A stretch of 64,000 nucleotides of DNA from Hypericum androsaemum (GCA_963995505.1 OZ023197.1:5860121-5924120); one strand, 5' to 3'; positions 23,040 to 34,374 are shown, counted from the first letter of the stretch. A program made the numbers and translations. The notes: generated by a model not told the origin, from the letters alone.

Positions 23040-24310
23040 GTATCTCGAGGACTTTAGACTATTTTCATCATCCTCATTATCCCTTACAAACATTCCTTCA
23101 TCATAGCTCTTCTCAAGAGAAAAAAAGGTCTTGTCTATTCTTGATTATTCCTCCGAGCTCTCCTTCTTCTTGACATGTGATCTTGGTTTGGACATGGACA
23201 CTATTTTGGCCATCTTCTTCTTCCCCGAGGCCTTGCTTTCAGAGGCTTTGGCTTTACCTTTAGCCTTGGCATAAGCTTTGACCTTACTCTTAGCCAAGCT
23301 CTTCTTTCTTTTTAGCTTTTTCAACCACTTTTGTCTTACCTTTGGCCTTGGATCTTGATTCTCCTTTGTTGAGAGTTTTGGCCTTGCCTTTGCCTTTTTT
23401 CTTTATCTTCTATTCTTCCCAGATGCTTGTACTTCCACTTCTATGGCAGCAGATTCTTCATTTCATTCTCCTTCTCCCATAGCATATTCTTCTCCTCCTA
23501 AGGTGCCGTGAAACATTTTATGAGCTATCAGGGTAGTAAGCAGCCGACTCGTAGTCTTGACAAATAGATCATTACTTTTAGAGAGTGGAGCACTGGGAGA
23601 AATTAGTGAGGCAAGCTTTACTGTTGGCAGAGGTAAACCCTTGCATAGTTAAAAGGCTGTCGACTGCTTGGTAATTTTGTGGAGATGGTTCTTGTTCAAC
23701 TTCTTCTTGTAACGAGTTGGAATGACTTATGATGGTGGAGCAATGATGGGAGTAGATTGAACTTCCTTTGGAACAGATTCAGATGATCCATAAATTGGAG
23801 TATCTGGACCAAGCATAGGCAAAACTGCGTCTCCCTCAACTGAGGATCGGTGATCCGGGCTTAAATGACCTGGCTTAGTCTTAAGCATTAGGACCTCCAT
23901 CTTGATTTTGTTGTACTTCATCGTGAGCTTTATCACTTGCTTTTTCAAAGTAGCTCCTTTCTGATCTCCTTGTCATTCTTCTTTGGCCTTGACAATCTTG
24001 GACAACCCGAAAAGAGGCTTGGTTGTTATGCCTTTAGGATAAACTCCTCCAATATTTTTTGCTCGGCTATTAAGGACCGAATAACAAATTTCCTATTCTG
24101 GTTTACCCACTTTCTATTCTTCTCCTTCAGTTCGATGTTTTTTAGAGTGGATACATCGTAGAATTCCCTAGCCCGAGCTTCTTTGTTCGAAGGATCACAC
24201 ACACCAACCATGGTGAGGATGGTATAGATGATCCTTCCATAAAAAAGCTCTTGTCGGGGCTCCTTAGCAATTGTCTTGATCTTGGTGATCAAGAACTCAG
24301 CAACGTTGAT
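23040..24310 (-). pseudogene. Degenerate retroelement-type gene, minus strand
   Basis: Broken minus-strand frames run from about 24292 to 23040. The first part (24292-24026) reads RIIYTILTMVGVCDPSNKEA and KNRKWVNQNRKFVIRSLI, reminiscent of the plant putative transposon protein found in some retroelements. The next (23948-23727) includes a heptad-like KLTMKYNKIKMEVLMLK. The last third is Lys/Ala-rich (SKAKGKTKVVEKAKK type) across several frames. Stops and frameshifts separate the pieces. It could instead be a decayed host gene; the assignment is weak. Confidence 0.35.
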
Positions 24311-24713
24311 CTTTTCCTTCGCCTAAGCAAACTTCAGAAAGTTTAACCCTTCATTTGAGATAGAGTTTGCGTTGGCCAACTTTTTTAAGATAGTCATTGC
24401 AACAAAATACTACACTAGGTAAAACTCTACATCAAAAAGAGTAGTTGCTATAGTTGATGATGTGAAACTCTAGATGTCAAAATTCTTTAAGTTAGAATTC
24501 AATCTATGGTTATCTCAAAGATATGTTTTGGAATATTAGTGCTCAATCAGTAGTGATGGAGTAAGCCTGGCTAAGTTTGAGAATAGGAGGTTGCAATGGC
24601 AAGAAATATGGAACATGTTAAGTGGTACAGTCTACAAGAAGGTAGAAATCAAATGATACCAGAAAGTAGAGACATAAGGAGAAAATATAAGAGCACACTC
24701 GGAAAAGACCCAT

Positions 24714-24906
24714 TTGATGGAATCCACCAAAGAAATCGGGCAGAAACTCTTCACTCAATGGAATCCACCAAAGAGAATCGAGCAACACACAATATAGGAT
24801 CCTTTTACTCAATGGTATCCACCAAAGAGATTCGGGCCGCATTCTTCACTCAATGAAATCCACCAAGGAGTTTCGAGCAACTCGTCACCTTAAGGAATCC
24901 ACCTAA
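24714..24906 (+). repeat. Short imperfect tandem repeat, about 40-60 bp unit
   Basis: The core AATGGAATCCACCAAAGAGA recurs about five times (near 24716, 24757, 24809, 24853 and 24893) with degenerate spacers of the ACTCTTCACTC type. Not coding in any sustained frame. Confidence 0.7.
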
Positions 24907-24929
24907 AGGCTAAGAGGATAACTAGAAAA

Positions 24930-26640
24930 AATCTATCTTCTAAAACAAGTCAATAGACTTATAGATAACTCTTCTTTAATTTCTAACTGAATAATGCCTT
25001 ACATCCTTACAAAGGTAGCTACGTATATGGAAATGATACAATGACTTTTTAACTTCATATTAACTCTTCTCGAATTTTTTGGACACACCTTACGAAAACT
25101 CTAATAACTTTCTCTGGATAATTTTAAATTATGAACCGTTTAATTCATTAGAAACTAGATATCCAGACATTTCCAATGATATCTTAATTTTTGATATGTA
25201 ATGAAGAAATGGTCCCAAAATATCTCTGTAAAGTGACCATTAGAATCTGACTTCTAGATGCCCTTTTTGATCTAGAAAATTATCCAAGACATTTTCTCAT
25301 TGAAACTATCATATCTTTTATTATTTTCGCATACACTACGCTATTTAGAAAATTTTACTTTCGTTTTGGCACAAAGAAAGGGCATTATATTGTTCCATGC
25401 GTTTATATTTAGTTTTTCCGTCAGATAGAGGACGTGAAAGGTTCGATGACGATAATGCATGTTGGATGGTTTGTCTTTCACCGCTAAAGCATGAGAAAAC
25501 AATATGACAAGGAGACATTGCAAGCAAGAATTTCAATAAGTTGGGCTAAATCAATTACTAAATTAAAGAAAACTTTGGCTTTGTTATTTTGTTAGATTTG
25601 TTTAGTAAAGAAAGGCGAAAAAGTTTTGGATTCAGGCGGCGGAATGATTCGGATAGGAAAGTGAGAGCTAGTAGCGGTTTTGATACCAAGATTGTCAAAA
25701 AAGTTTTTTATATTTAGTAAACAAATGGCGATAAAGAGCTTTTCTTGTATAAACCAAAATGATTTGTTTTTTCCGGAAGATAGCTATTAATTCATATAAA
25801 CTTTCTACGTGCAGTGACTAGTGAGAATTCTATCCACGCAGAGGCGCGGATTAAAATAGGAAGCTTGCAATTTTGAAAAAAGTATATTGAAAATATGGCA
25901 ATTTTGTAAATTAAAAAATTGTATTAAATTCCTCCCCCAATAATTTTAAAAATATTTTATTTTGTTATCACTGTACCCTTAACTCCGAGATTTACTATTT
26001 ATATCCGGGTGTAATAGCTTTATTTAAAAAAATTATATATATATATATAAATATAAATATAAATATAAATATATATATATATATATCAATGTTGAATATT
26101 TGTTGTGAGAGTTTAAATACATTTAAAATATTTTACTTAACTTTAATCTAATTTAGATTAGTCGATCTTAAATGTCTAGATATAAATAATATCAACCAAA
26201 AACATTATTTTTTGCAGGGTTATCGCGGTGAAAGAACTGGTTAGATAAAATTGAAAGCAGGGGTAAAAGAAATGGTGAAGGTTATGACCAAAAAGAAATT
26301 TCAAAATGGAGCATAGGTTGAATATGTTTAGTACCAACTCGAGATCAATGTGTGTAACGATGACCAACAACACTTAAATAGCGCATTGTTTTAATTTAAT
26401 AAAAAATTATTTCTAAAAAAAAATCTCAAATTTGAATCTTTGGTAATACATCATTGTTATTTGTTGAAGAATTTACTTCAAACGAATTTCAATTTTTATA
26501 GTTGTCAAGATACTTTAATTTTTTCTTAAGTTTTTTTCAATTATTCGTAATTTTTCATCTCACTTTGGTGAATTTATTTATAAATTTTCGTAACTTTCTC
26601 ATAAGGCTGAACGAAGTAACGAAAGTCCGCCGCAAGGAAA
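24930..26640. other. Intergenic repeat DNA with AT microsatellite
   Basis: This stretch holds no gene. A motif TTGGTATCAAAACC on the minus strand near 25680-25695 resembles a primer-binding site after an LTR, but no LTR pair was found. A (TA)n/(AAATAT)n tract lies at 26031-26088. Confidence 0.4.
26031..26088. repeat. AT-rich microsatellite
   Basis: An (AT)n run followed by repeated AAATAT units and another (AT)n run, 58 bases. Confidence 0.9.
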
Positions 26641-26714
26641 GACAATGATAAGAAGGAATATGGCCAATTTACAAAAGCACCGTATAACTTTTGATATCAA
26701 AGAAGATTCTAAAC

Positions 26715-29700
26715 CAACGTGGAAGGAAAAGTTTCAACAATGATACATGGCGGAAAGGAAGACAATTTCTTTTTTCATGATGACAAATACGCAAGTTGGT
26801 TTCAATTCAAAAGACAAATTAATCAGAAGTCTTCCTAAGAAGTTCCATTCGTTTTCAGATTTAAAGTTTTCAAAGATTATCAAACTCAGTTAGCTTCTAT
26901 GTTGGCCAGTTGATCGGCGAGAGTACCCTATGTCCAATCTTTTTCTAGTATAATTAGGTAATGGATAATTTCTCAACATGGAAGAAAAAGCTTCGACAAT
27001 GATACATGGTGCAAATGAAGACAATTTCTTTTTTCATGATGACAAATACGCAACTTGGTTTCAATTCAAAAGAAAAATTAACCAAAATTCCTCCTAAGAA
27101 GTTCCATTCGTTTTCAGATTTATTGTTTTCAAAGATTATCAAACTCACTTATCTTCTATGTTGACCGAGTTGATCCATGAGAGCACCCTATGTCCAAATT
27201 TTTTCTAGTATAACTAGGTAGTGGATAATTTGTCAACATGGAAGGAAAAACTTTGACAATGATACATGGTGCAAATGAAGATAATTTCTTTTTTCATGAT
27301 GACAAATACGCAACTTGGTTTCAATTCAAAAGACAAATTAATCAGAAGCCCTTCACGGAGGTTCCATTCGTTTTCAGAATTAAAGTTTCCCAAGATTATC
27401 AAACTCACTTATCTTCTATGTTGGCCGAGTTGATCTGCGAGAGCACCCTATGTCCAATCTTTTCCTAGTATAACTAGGTAGTGGATAATTTATCAACGCG
27501 GAAGAAAAAGCTTCGACAATTATACACAGTACAAATGAAGACAATATCTTTTATCATGATGAAAAATACGCAACTTGGTTTCAATTCAAAAGACAAATTA
27601 ATCAGAAGTCCTCCAGAGAGGTTCCATTCATTTTCAGATATAAAGTTTTCAAAGATTATCAAACTCAGTTATCTTCTATGTTGGCCAAGTTGATCCGAGA
27701 GAGCACCCTATGTCCAATCTTTTTCTAGTATAACTAGGTAGTGGATAATTTGTCAACATGGAAGGAAAAGCTTCAACAATGATACATGGTGTAAATGAAG
27801 ACAATTTCTTTTTTCATGATAACAAATACGTAACTTAGTTTCAATTAAAAAGAAAAAATAATCAAAAGCCCTCGAGAGAGGTTCTATTCATTTTCAGATT
27901 TAAAGTTTCCAAAGATTATCAAACTCAGTTATCTTCTATGTTGGCCGAGTTGATCCGTGAGAGCACCCTATGTCTAATCTTTTCCTAGTATAACTAGGTA
28001 GTGGATAAATTGTCAACGTGGAAGGAGAAGCTTCGACAATGATACATGGTGCAAATGAAGATGATATCTTTTATCATGATGAAAAATATACAACTTGGTT
28101 TCTATTCAAAAGATAAAATAATCACAAGCCCTAGAGAGAGGTTCCATTCGTTTTCAGATTTAAAGTTTCCAAAGATTATCAAACTCAGTTATCTTCTATG
28201 TTGGCCGAGTTGATCCGGGAGAGCACCCTATGTCTAATCTTTTTCTAGTATAACTAGGTAGTGGATAATTTGTCAACGTGGAAGGAAAAACTTCGACAAT
28301 GATACATGGCGCAAATGAAGACAATTTCTTTTTTCATGATGACAAATACGCAACTTGGTTTCAATTCAAAAGACAAAATAATCAAAAGCCTTCGCGAGAG
28401 GTTCCATTCGTTTTCAGATTTAAAGTTTTCGAAGATTATCAAACTCAGTTATCTTCTATGTTGGCCGAGTTAATCCGCGAGAGCACCCTATGTCCAATCT
28501 TTTCCTAGTATAACTAGGTAGTGGATAATTTGTCAACGTGGAAGGAAAAGCTTCGACAATGATACATGGTGCAAATGAAGACAATTTCTTTTTTCATGAC
28601 GAAAAATACGCAACTTGGTTTCAGTTCAAAAGATAAAATAATTAGAAGCCCTAGAGAGAGGTTCCATTCGTTTTCAGATTTAAAGTTTTCAAAGATTATC
28701 AAACTCAGTTATCTTCTATGTTAGCCGAGTTGATCCGCAAGAGCACCCTATGTCCAATCTTTTCCTAGTATAACTAGGTAGTGGATAATTTGTCAACGTG
28801 GAATTCGACAATGATATATGGTACACATGAAGTTAATTTCTTTTTCATGATGACAAATACGCAACTTGGTTTCAATTCAAAAGATAAAATAATCAAAAGC
28901 CTTCGAGAAAGGCTCCATTCGTTTTCAGATTTAAAGTTTTTGAAGATTATCAAACTTAGTTATCTTCTATGTTGGTCAAGTTGATCCGCGAGAGCACCCT
29001 ATGTCCAATCTTTTCCTAGTATAACTAGGTAGTGGATAATTTGTCAACGTGGAAGAAAAAGCTTCGACAATGATACATGGTGCAAATGAAGACAATATCT
29101 TTTATCATGACGAAAAATACGCAACTTGGTTTCAGTTCAAAAGATAAAATAATCAGAAGCCCTAGAGAGAGGTTCCATTCATTTTCAGATTTAAAGTTTT
29201 CAAAGATTATCAAACTCAGTTATCTTCTATGTTGGCCGAGTTGATCCGTGATAGCACCTTATGTCCAATCTTTTCCTAGTATAACTAGGTAGTGGATAAT
29301 TTATCAACGTGGAAGGAAAAGCTTTGACAATGATACATGGTAAAAATGAAGGCAATTTTCTTTTTTCATGATGACAAATACGCAACTTGGTTTCAATTCA
29401 AAAGACAAATTAATCAGAAGCCCTCGAGAGAGGTTCCATTCGTTTTAAGATTTAAAGTTTCCAAAGATTATCAAACTTAGTTATCTTCTATGCTGGCCGA
29501 GTTGATCCGCGAGAGCCATTTATGTCCTATCTTTTCCTAGTATAACTAGGTAGTGGATAATTTGTCAACGTGGAAGGAAAAGCTTCGACAATGATACATG
29601 GTGCAAATGAAAATAATTTCTTTTTTCATGATGACAAATGCGCAATTTGGTTTTAATTCAAAAGGTAAAATAATCAGAAGCCCTCGAGAGAGGTTCCATT

Positions 29701-30332
29701 CATTTTCAAATTTAAAGTTTCCAAAGATTATCAAACTCAGTTATCTTCTATGTCGGCCGAGTTGATCCGCGAGAGCACCCTATGCCCAATCTTTTCTTAG
29801 TATAACTAGGTAATGTATAATTTGTCAACGTGGAATGAAATGCTTCGACAATGATACATGGTGCAACTGAAGAAAATTTCTTGTTTCATGATGACAAATA
29901 CACAACTTGGTTTCAATTCAAAAGATAAATTAATCAGAAGCCCTTCAGAGAGGTTCCATTCATTTTCAGATTCAAAGTTTCCAAAGATTATCAAACTCAG
30001 TTATCTTCTTTGTTTGCCGAGTTGATCCGCGAGAGCACCCTATGTCCAATCTTTTCCTAGTATAACTTGGTAGTGGATAATTTGCCAACGTTGAAGGAAA
30101 AGCTTCGACAATGATACATGGTACAAATGAAGACAATATTTTTTTTCATGATAACAAATACGCAACTTGGTTTCAATTCAAAAGATAAATTAATCAGAAG
30201 CCTTTGAGAGAGGTTCCATTCGTTTTCAGATTTAAAGTTTCCAAAGATTATCAAACTCAGTTATCTTCTATGTTGGCCGAGTTGATCCGCGAGAGCACCT
30301 TATGTCTAGTCTTTTCCTAGTATAACTAGGTA
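26715..30332. repeat. 260-bp tandem repeat array, about 14 copies
   Basis: Thirteen full units start at 26961, 27221, 27481, 27741, 28001, 28261, 28521, 28781, 29032, 29292, 29553, 29813 and 30073, preceded by a partial unit from about 26715. The period is 260 bp except one 251-bp unit (28781-29031), which has lost GGAAGGAAAAGC-like bases. Each unit starts GTGGATAATTTGTCAACGTG and ends CCTAGTATAACTAGGTA, itself a short palindrome (CCTAGT-ATA-ACTAGG). Units differ by scattered substitutions. A 62-codon minus-strand open frame (MIIFENFKSENEWN...) and in some units a 76-codon plus-strand frame recur, but no frame crosses unit boundaries, so I treat the array as non-coding satellite DNA. Confidence 0.95.
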
Positions 30333-30960
30333 GTGGATATTGGTTACACTAATATATTATGCTATAGACACTTTTATACTAGTATATTATGCGATACGTA
30401 CAGATACACCATTCTTTGAGCAATTTAAATTTTAATAATTATAAATTTTTGAAAAATTGTCCATATATAATTTATCATATTATAAGTGTGTTATTTGACA
30501 CGCGACTCATTTTTCTTGTCTGTGTTACAAGGATAAATGTTACAGGAGCTGAATGCTCGAGAAACTGATATTCAAGGCCACTCGGAAGCTCAAAGGAGGC
30601 TACTTGAATCCAAGAAAAAGATAAGAATAAGAAGGGAATCCAAGTTTAACTTGGCCAAATTTTGCTATAGCAACTTTTGAAAGCCAACTTCATTAAATTC
30701 AATATGTTTAGAAGAATATTTTTTTAAACTAGTGTCTCCACTTCCCCTTTTAACTAAGGAAATGGCTAGGTTAACAAGAACAAAATATGGATTTAATAAC
30801 AACGAGGCCCAAATGCAACAAAATAATAAAACATGAGCTTAACATATCGAAGGCCTAATAAAAAAGAGACATTTTTTCTGTTATTTGCTTGTGGTGTCAT
30901 CCGCTCGTGTTGGTAGCCTGAACACTCACTTGCTTTGCTCTTGTAAATTCTTCATGTAAC
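30333..30960 (-). other. Flank of the array, possible 3' LTR of the neighbouring element
   Basis: On the minus strand, this sequence begins TGTTACATGAAG at 30961 directly after a purine-rich AAACGGGGTGGAT. That is the expected position of a 3' LTR for the element to the right. No matching 5' LTR was found beyond 33490, so the call is tentative. Confidence 0.35.
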
Positions 30961-31184
30961 AATCCACCCCGTTTAAGTTTTTTGTCCTCAAGATACTAAT
31001 AGGGTAGCAGATGTTGAGATCCAAGAAAAGAAACCAAAATTGTAGCAAAAATTTGGTACCAGGTTGAATGACCAGTGGCTTTTGTGCAGCTAGAAACAAC
31101 TTCATTTTAACAATGTCGACCACCGCCTTTCAATATTTAACGACGGAAGGGACATCTAAAAGCTTCCAAGCACAACTCACGTGA

Positions 31185-31483
31185 TGAGCATCTCCATAGT
31201 AGCTCAATATAAGGTCTAAATGGCTCCCATGGTTTGTCCCAATACGCAAGGCTCTGCCATATTTCTTGTACTTTTCAACCAGCGAAGTAAAAACCTTTTG
31301 CAGATTCTTCTCTTGAAATGGCTTTGCTGCATCTGTCTTGACATATGAATTCTGCTCTTGAAATCCCTCTTGCAATTTCTTCAAGTAACAAAAGCAATTA
31401 TTGGGCATTTTCTTGCTCATTGTAGCATAAACTTTTACTTTCTTTTTGAGCATGTAGGCATCTCGAATAGTAAATTCAGCCAC
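31185..31483 (-). pseudogene. HDS (GcpE/IspG) gene fragment
   Basis: Within a 117-codon frame, residues from about 61 read LQKVFTSLVEKYKKYGRALR then IGTNHGSHLDLILSYYGDA. Plant 4-hydroxy-3-methylbut-2-enyl diphosphate synthase has [25 protein letters not shown]...SYYGD at the equivalent place, so about 40 residues align well. Sequence before and after does not match the enzyme. It is an exon-sized piece of a plastid MEP-pathway gene stranded in a mobile element, not a working enzyme. Confidence 0.75.
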
Positions 31484-31809
31484 TCAAGTCAAGCTAGATA
31501 TAGAACCAAATACTCCAGTAGCCTTAATCATGTATAGGATAAAGACAACACAAGTTGTTGACTTCCATCGCTATACACCCAATCATCTTGTTCGAGTATT
31601 ATAAGCAATTCATCAGAAGTCATACCTCGCCTTTCAGTCTCTTCTAGGACTCCATACAAGTCTAGTGTCTCTATTTTTATTCATTTATTCCTAGCTTCAT
31701 TCCACATATTAGCAACACAAGATGGCTGCACTATTGTCCACATAGACATGATAGAAACGATCAAGTGCACATCAAAAAGAGGTGGATAATTGTCAATTAG
31801 CATATTAAT

Positions 31810-32205
31810 TCAACTAAATATCATGCGAGGATAACCATTTAGCTTACCTAACATGCTTTGAACATAATTCCCTCTTGGACTTGAACTAGATCTTGCTTTT
31901 ATTATCTTTGTTAACCTTTCAAATTTAACCTCCACAAATATCCTCAAGTCTTTATCATCACGATGCTCTTCTGAACCACCATTTCTCCACACAACATAAG
32001 TCAATTTGATTGAAAAATTCACATGATTCCCATCTTCATAGAGTAATGATTCTTCAACTACAGCGATAGCTTCAACAGCCTCTTCCCCCAATATTTTCAG
32101 CAAGTACAACTTTCTGCTTCTCTGTAGTTCATGTACTTGGATGCATTTTACATTCTCCAAGTCAACAAATCCAAAGCACATAGAATTTCTATAATCGTCT
32201 CTCAT
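31810..32205 (-). pseudogene. Unrecognised 131-codon open frame between host fragments
   Basis: This frame, starting MRDDYRNSMCFGFVDLENVK, continues the same strand as the importin-alpha-like piece and contains LYLLKILGEEAVEAIAVVEE and a Ser-rich stretch (KARSSSSPRGNYVQ). I do not recognise it. It may be another captured host segment or the element's own sequence. Confidence 0.3.
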
Positions 32206-32224
32206 CTCAATTCTAAACTTGAGA

Positions 32225-32575
32225 CATACTGGCTGGAGTTGGAATTGAACAAGTTGAGGACAAGCACCTGCTTTAATAACATCTTTAATTTTGTCGTTTG
32301 TGCCATCAGAAAGATTATAAAATGCCCAACAAGCATCAGTGAAGTCCTCATCATCAGTGTATAGTACTAGATGTTCATGGACAGGAAGTGCTGGCCTGAG
32401 CTGATCAAATAGATGGAGTCCATGTTGTATTTCTCAGGAAAAAAAGCTTTGCCTACCTGTTTAATTGAGAAGTCTCATGATCAAATGGTGCATGCTCCCT
32501 AACATCACCACTTGGAGAATGAAGAAGCTTTACAAAAAAGAAAACAACCACATGATCTGTCTCTATTTTAGTGTT
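32225..32575 (-). pseudogene. Importin-alpha ARM-repeat gene fragment
   Basis: Two stretches match plant importin-alpha armadillo repeats as I remember them. The first, near 32535-32480, reads FVKLLHSPSGDVREHA. The second, 32405-32230, reads FDQLRPALP, then DACWAFYNLSDGTNDKIKDV and IKAGACPQLVQ; the family consensus is DACWALSYLSDGTNDKIQ. The segment between them, which in the gene encodes one more ARM helix set, is missing or scrambled. No start, IBB domain or remaining repeats are present, so this is a captured or processed fragment. Confidence 0.8.
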
Positions 32576-32644
32576 CTTTGGGTGGCAAATTAGTTTAGGA
32601 GTTCTTTTGTTCTCCTCTTGAACGAAACAACAGTTAGTTGCTAT

Positions 32645-33162
32645 TTACCAAAGTGCTATTGCCAACAATTTCTCTTTATTAGGCACACCATTCGCACCCA
32701 TTTCTGCCTCCATTTCCTCAATATTATAATATCTTTTAAATAGCTCATTATAAGTTGCCATGTTCGGCATCCACCCACACTCAGTCATTTCACCGAACTC
32801 CTTATGTGCATCTTTCCTAGCAGCCCTTTCTTGTCAATTTGCCTACCATCATACTCAGACACTCTGTCAAACACCTTTAGTGCATCCTTCATCTTCCACT
32901 CTTTATCCAATGCCTCCATCAAAAAGTCGATACCTAACTCAGATGGCCCGAAATCAATGGTTCTAGGACATCCTTTCTCATCCAGCTCATCTTTCGAACG
33001 CAATTTCCCTGAGTCCCTAGGTTGAGTAATGCTCGTATCAAGATGAACCTTATTTTTTTCAATTCCCTTTGGGAACTCATCAACAAATACCTCATGCTCA
33101 AGCTCCTCTACCCCAGCTTTAAAATTATCATAATCCTTATACATTTTAGGAGGCTCTACCAT
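32645..33162 (-). pseudogene. PPR-protein-like gene fragment
   Basis: The frame from 33162 contains LMEALDKEWKMKDALKVFD. After a frameshift near 32810 it continues KEFGEMTECGWMPNMATYNE and LFKRYYNIEEMEAEMGANGV, then stops. The pattern of hydrophobic helix, G-x-x-P-x-x-x-TYN is that of a P-type pentatricopeptide repeat. The frameshift and lack of further repeats make it a broken fragment. It sits in the same orientation as the surrounding element and next to the importin-alpha-like piece. Confidence 0.5.
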
Positions 33163-33168
33163 AAAAAA

Positions 33169-33450
33169 CTAACCATCAAATTTACCTTCAGGGTCAACAG
33201 CAGATTCCACCACCGTGCCTTCCTCCTCGTGCACCTTCTGCTCGTCTTCACCCTCCTCATCTTCTTCATCAGGGGAATTTTTGAAAATCTCAATTAGACG
33301 ATAAATCCTTCCCGTCTCCCGATCTATTGCTTCATTGTAACGATCCATTGATTCATTGAACTTTGCTACAAATTTTCTCACATCCTCTTGCATCTTGGTC
33401 AAGATCGCTGCCACATTGATTCTGCGTTCTTCGTCCGTCAACGTGCTCAA
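33169..33450 (-). CDS. Gag-like or unknown acidic open frame
   Basis: A 93-residue frame near the 5' end of the element. The N-terminal half is predicted helical (KMQEDVRKFVAKFNESMDRY); the C-terminal half is Glu/Asp-rich (SPDEEDEEGEDEQK). It starts 20-30 bases downstream of the primer-binding-like site, as expected for a retroelement gag start. I do not recognise a defined domain, and it ends at a stop just before the PPR-like stretch. Confidence 0.35.
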   Translation of the reverse strand: MSTLTDEERRINVAAILTKMQEDVRKFVAKFNESMDRYNEAIDRETGRIYRLIEIFKNSPDEEDEEGEDEQKVHEEEGTVVESAVDPEGKFDG

Positions 33451-33519
33451 AACCAGGTCAAGGAACGAGTATTCTGATACCAGTTAGTATGTTGCTACTG
33501 GGCTTATTCTGGATCAAAT

Positions 33520-33655
33520 CTGGGCATGCCATTAATGGTAACCGAGGCATGGCATTGCCGTAACCGCATGACATTATCAGTAACATGGCATGCCATTGTC
33601 GTAACCGGAGAATGCCATTGTCGAAACCAAGGTATGCCATTATTGGTAACCTTCA
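33520..33655. repeat. Degenerate 22-bp minisatellite
   Basis: About six units of the type ATGCCATTGTCGTAACCGGAG, between the primer-binding-like site of the host-fragment element and the next repeat region. In the LTR-element model they would fall in or near its 5' LTR. Confidence 0.7.
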
Positions 33656-33659
33656 GTCC

Positions 33660-34374
33660 AAAAGGTCCATAGTGGACTTTCACTCCGGACCCAATCCAAA
33701 GGCCAAAACATGATCTATTGCTTTTCTTTGATTTTGTATCGAATATTCTGTTGTTGATTTGTGTTCATGTGTACCTAGATGACCCGAAAAGAGTTAGTTT
33801 ACTTTAATGTACTTGATCTATTTCATCTAGCTTTTGATGAATAAAGTTTAGAGGGACATAAAGAATTTATGAGTTGTGCAAAAAATACGTCGCATAATTT
33901 TCATTAATCAACATTATCAACAAACTACTTAACTGACTAATAACTTATTGGAGCAAAAAATTAATTTGTGGATTCATGTGGACCCTATTTCGGTAAAATA
34001 GCCGTAACTTTCTACTGGAGTATCAGATCGATGCGATTTGAAAGGTTACAGAAAGATAAGACATAGATCTACAAATTCGTATTTCTGTACCATTTCCAAA
34101 TTTGACCAGATTGAGTGTCAAAATCGAGATACAGGTCTCGATAGTTTGGGAATCAGTATGGTTGACAGTTCTTTAGCAGCTCCGGAAAGTGCAAAGAGTC
34201 CTAAGCAAGTTCGATGTCTACCAAGGAGTCATGGATGCATGAAGGAGTTCAAGACGAGGAAGACCTATTGATAGAATGAGCATGGTCGTAGGTAGGTTTA
34301 TTGGTATAATTTCGTGTGTTTTGTGTGTCCTCTCTACCTAGCCCCTGCCCCTCCTTATATAGAGATCGAGAGTC
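33660..34374. other. Repeat-derived intergenic DNA
   Basis: No gene. The stretch near 34000-34370 has LTR-like features (CCTTATATAGAGATCGAGAG at about 34352), possibly belonging to the integrase-bearing fragment to the right. Confidence 0.35.

Larger units (their letters stand above)
30961..33486 (-). mobile_element. LTR-type element carrying host gene fragments
   Basis: On the minus strand a primer-binding-like TGGTATCAGAAT (33482-33471) is followed at 33450 by an open frame beginning MSTLTDEERRINVAAILTK. At the other end a frame reading LEDKKLKRGG precedes a purine tract and TGTTACATG at 30961, the usual layout of a gypsy-type 3' end. The 2.5-kb interior shows no reverse transcriptase or integrase. 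Instead it has broken same-strand stretches resembling a PPR protein, importin-alpha and HDS, listed separately. A Pack-MULE or Helitron origin is an alternative. LTRs could not be paired, so ends are approximate. Confidence 0.5.

Noticed and set aside
25680..25695. Primer-binding-like TTGGTATCAAAACC on the minus strand as proof of another LTR element
   Set aside because: No LTR pair or polypurine tract could be found at a suitable distance, so a single 12-14 base match is not enough.
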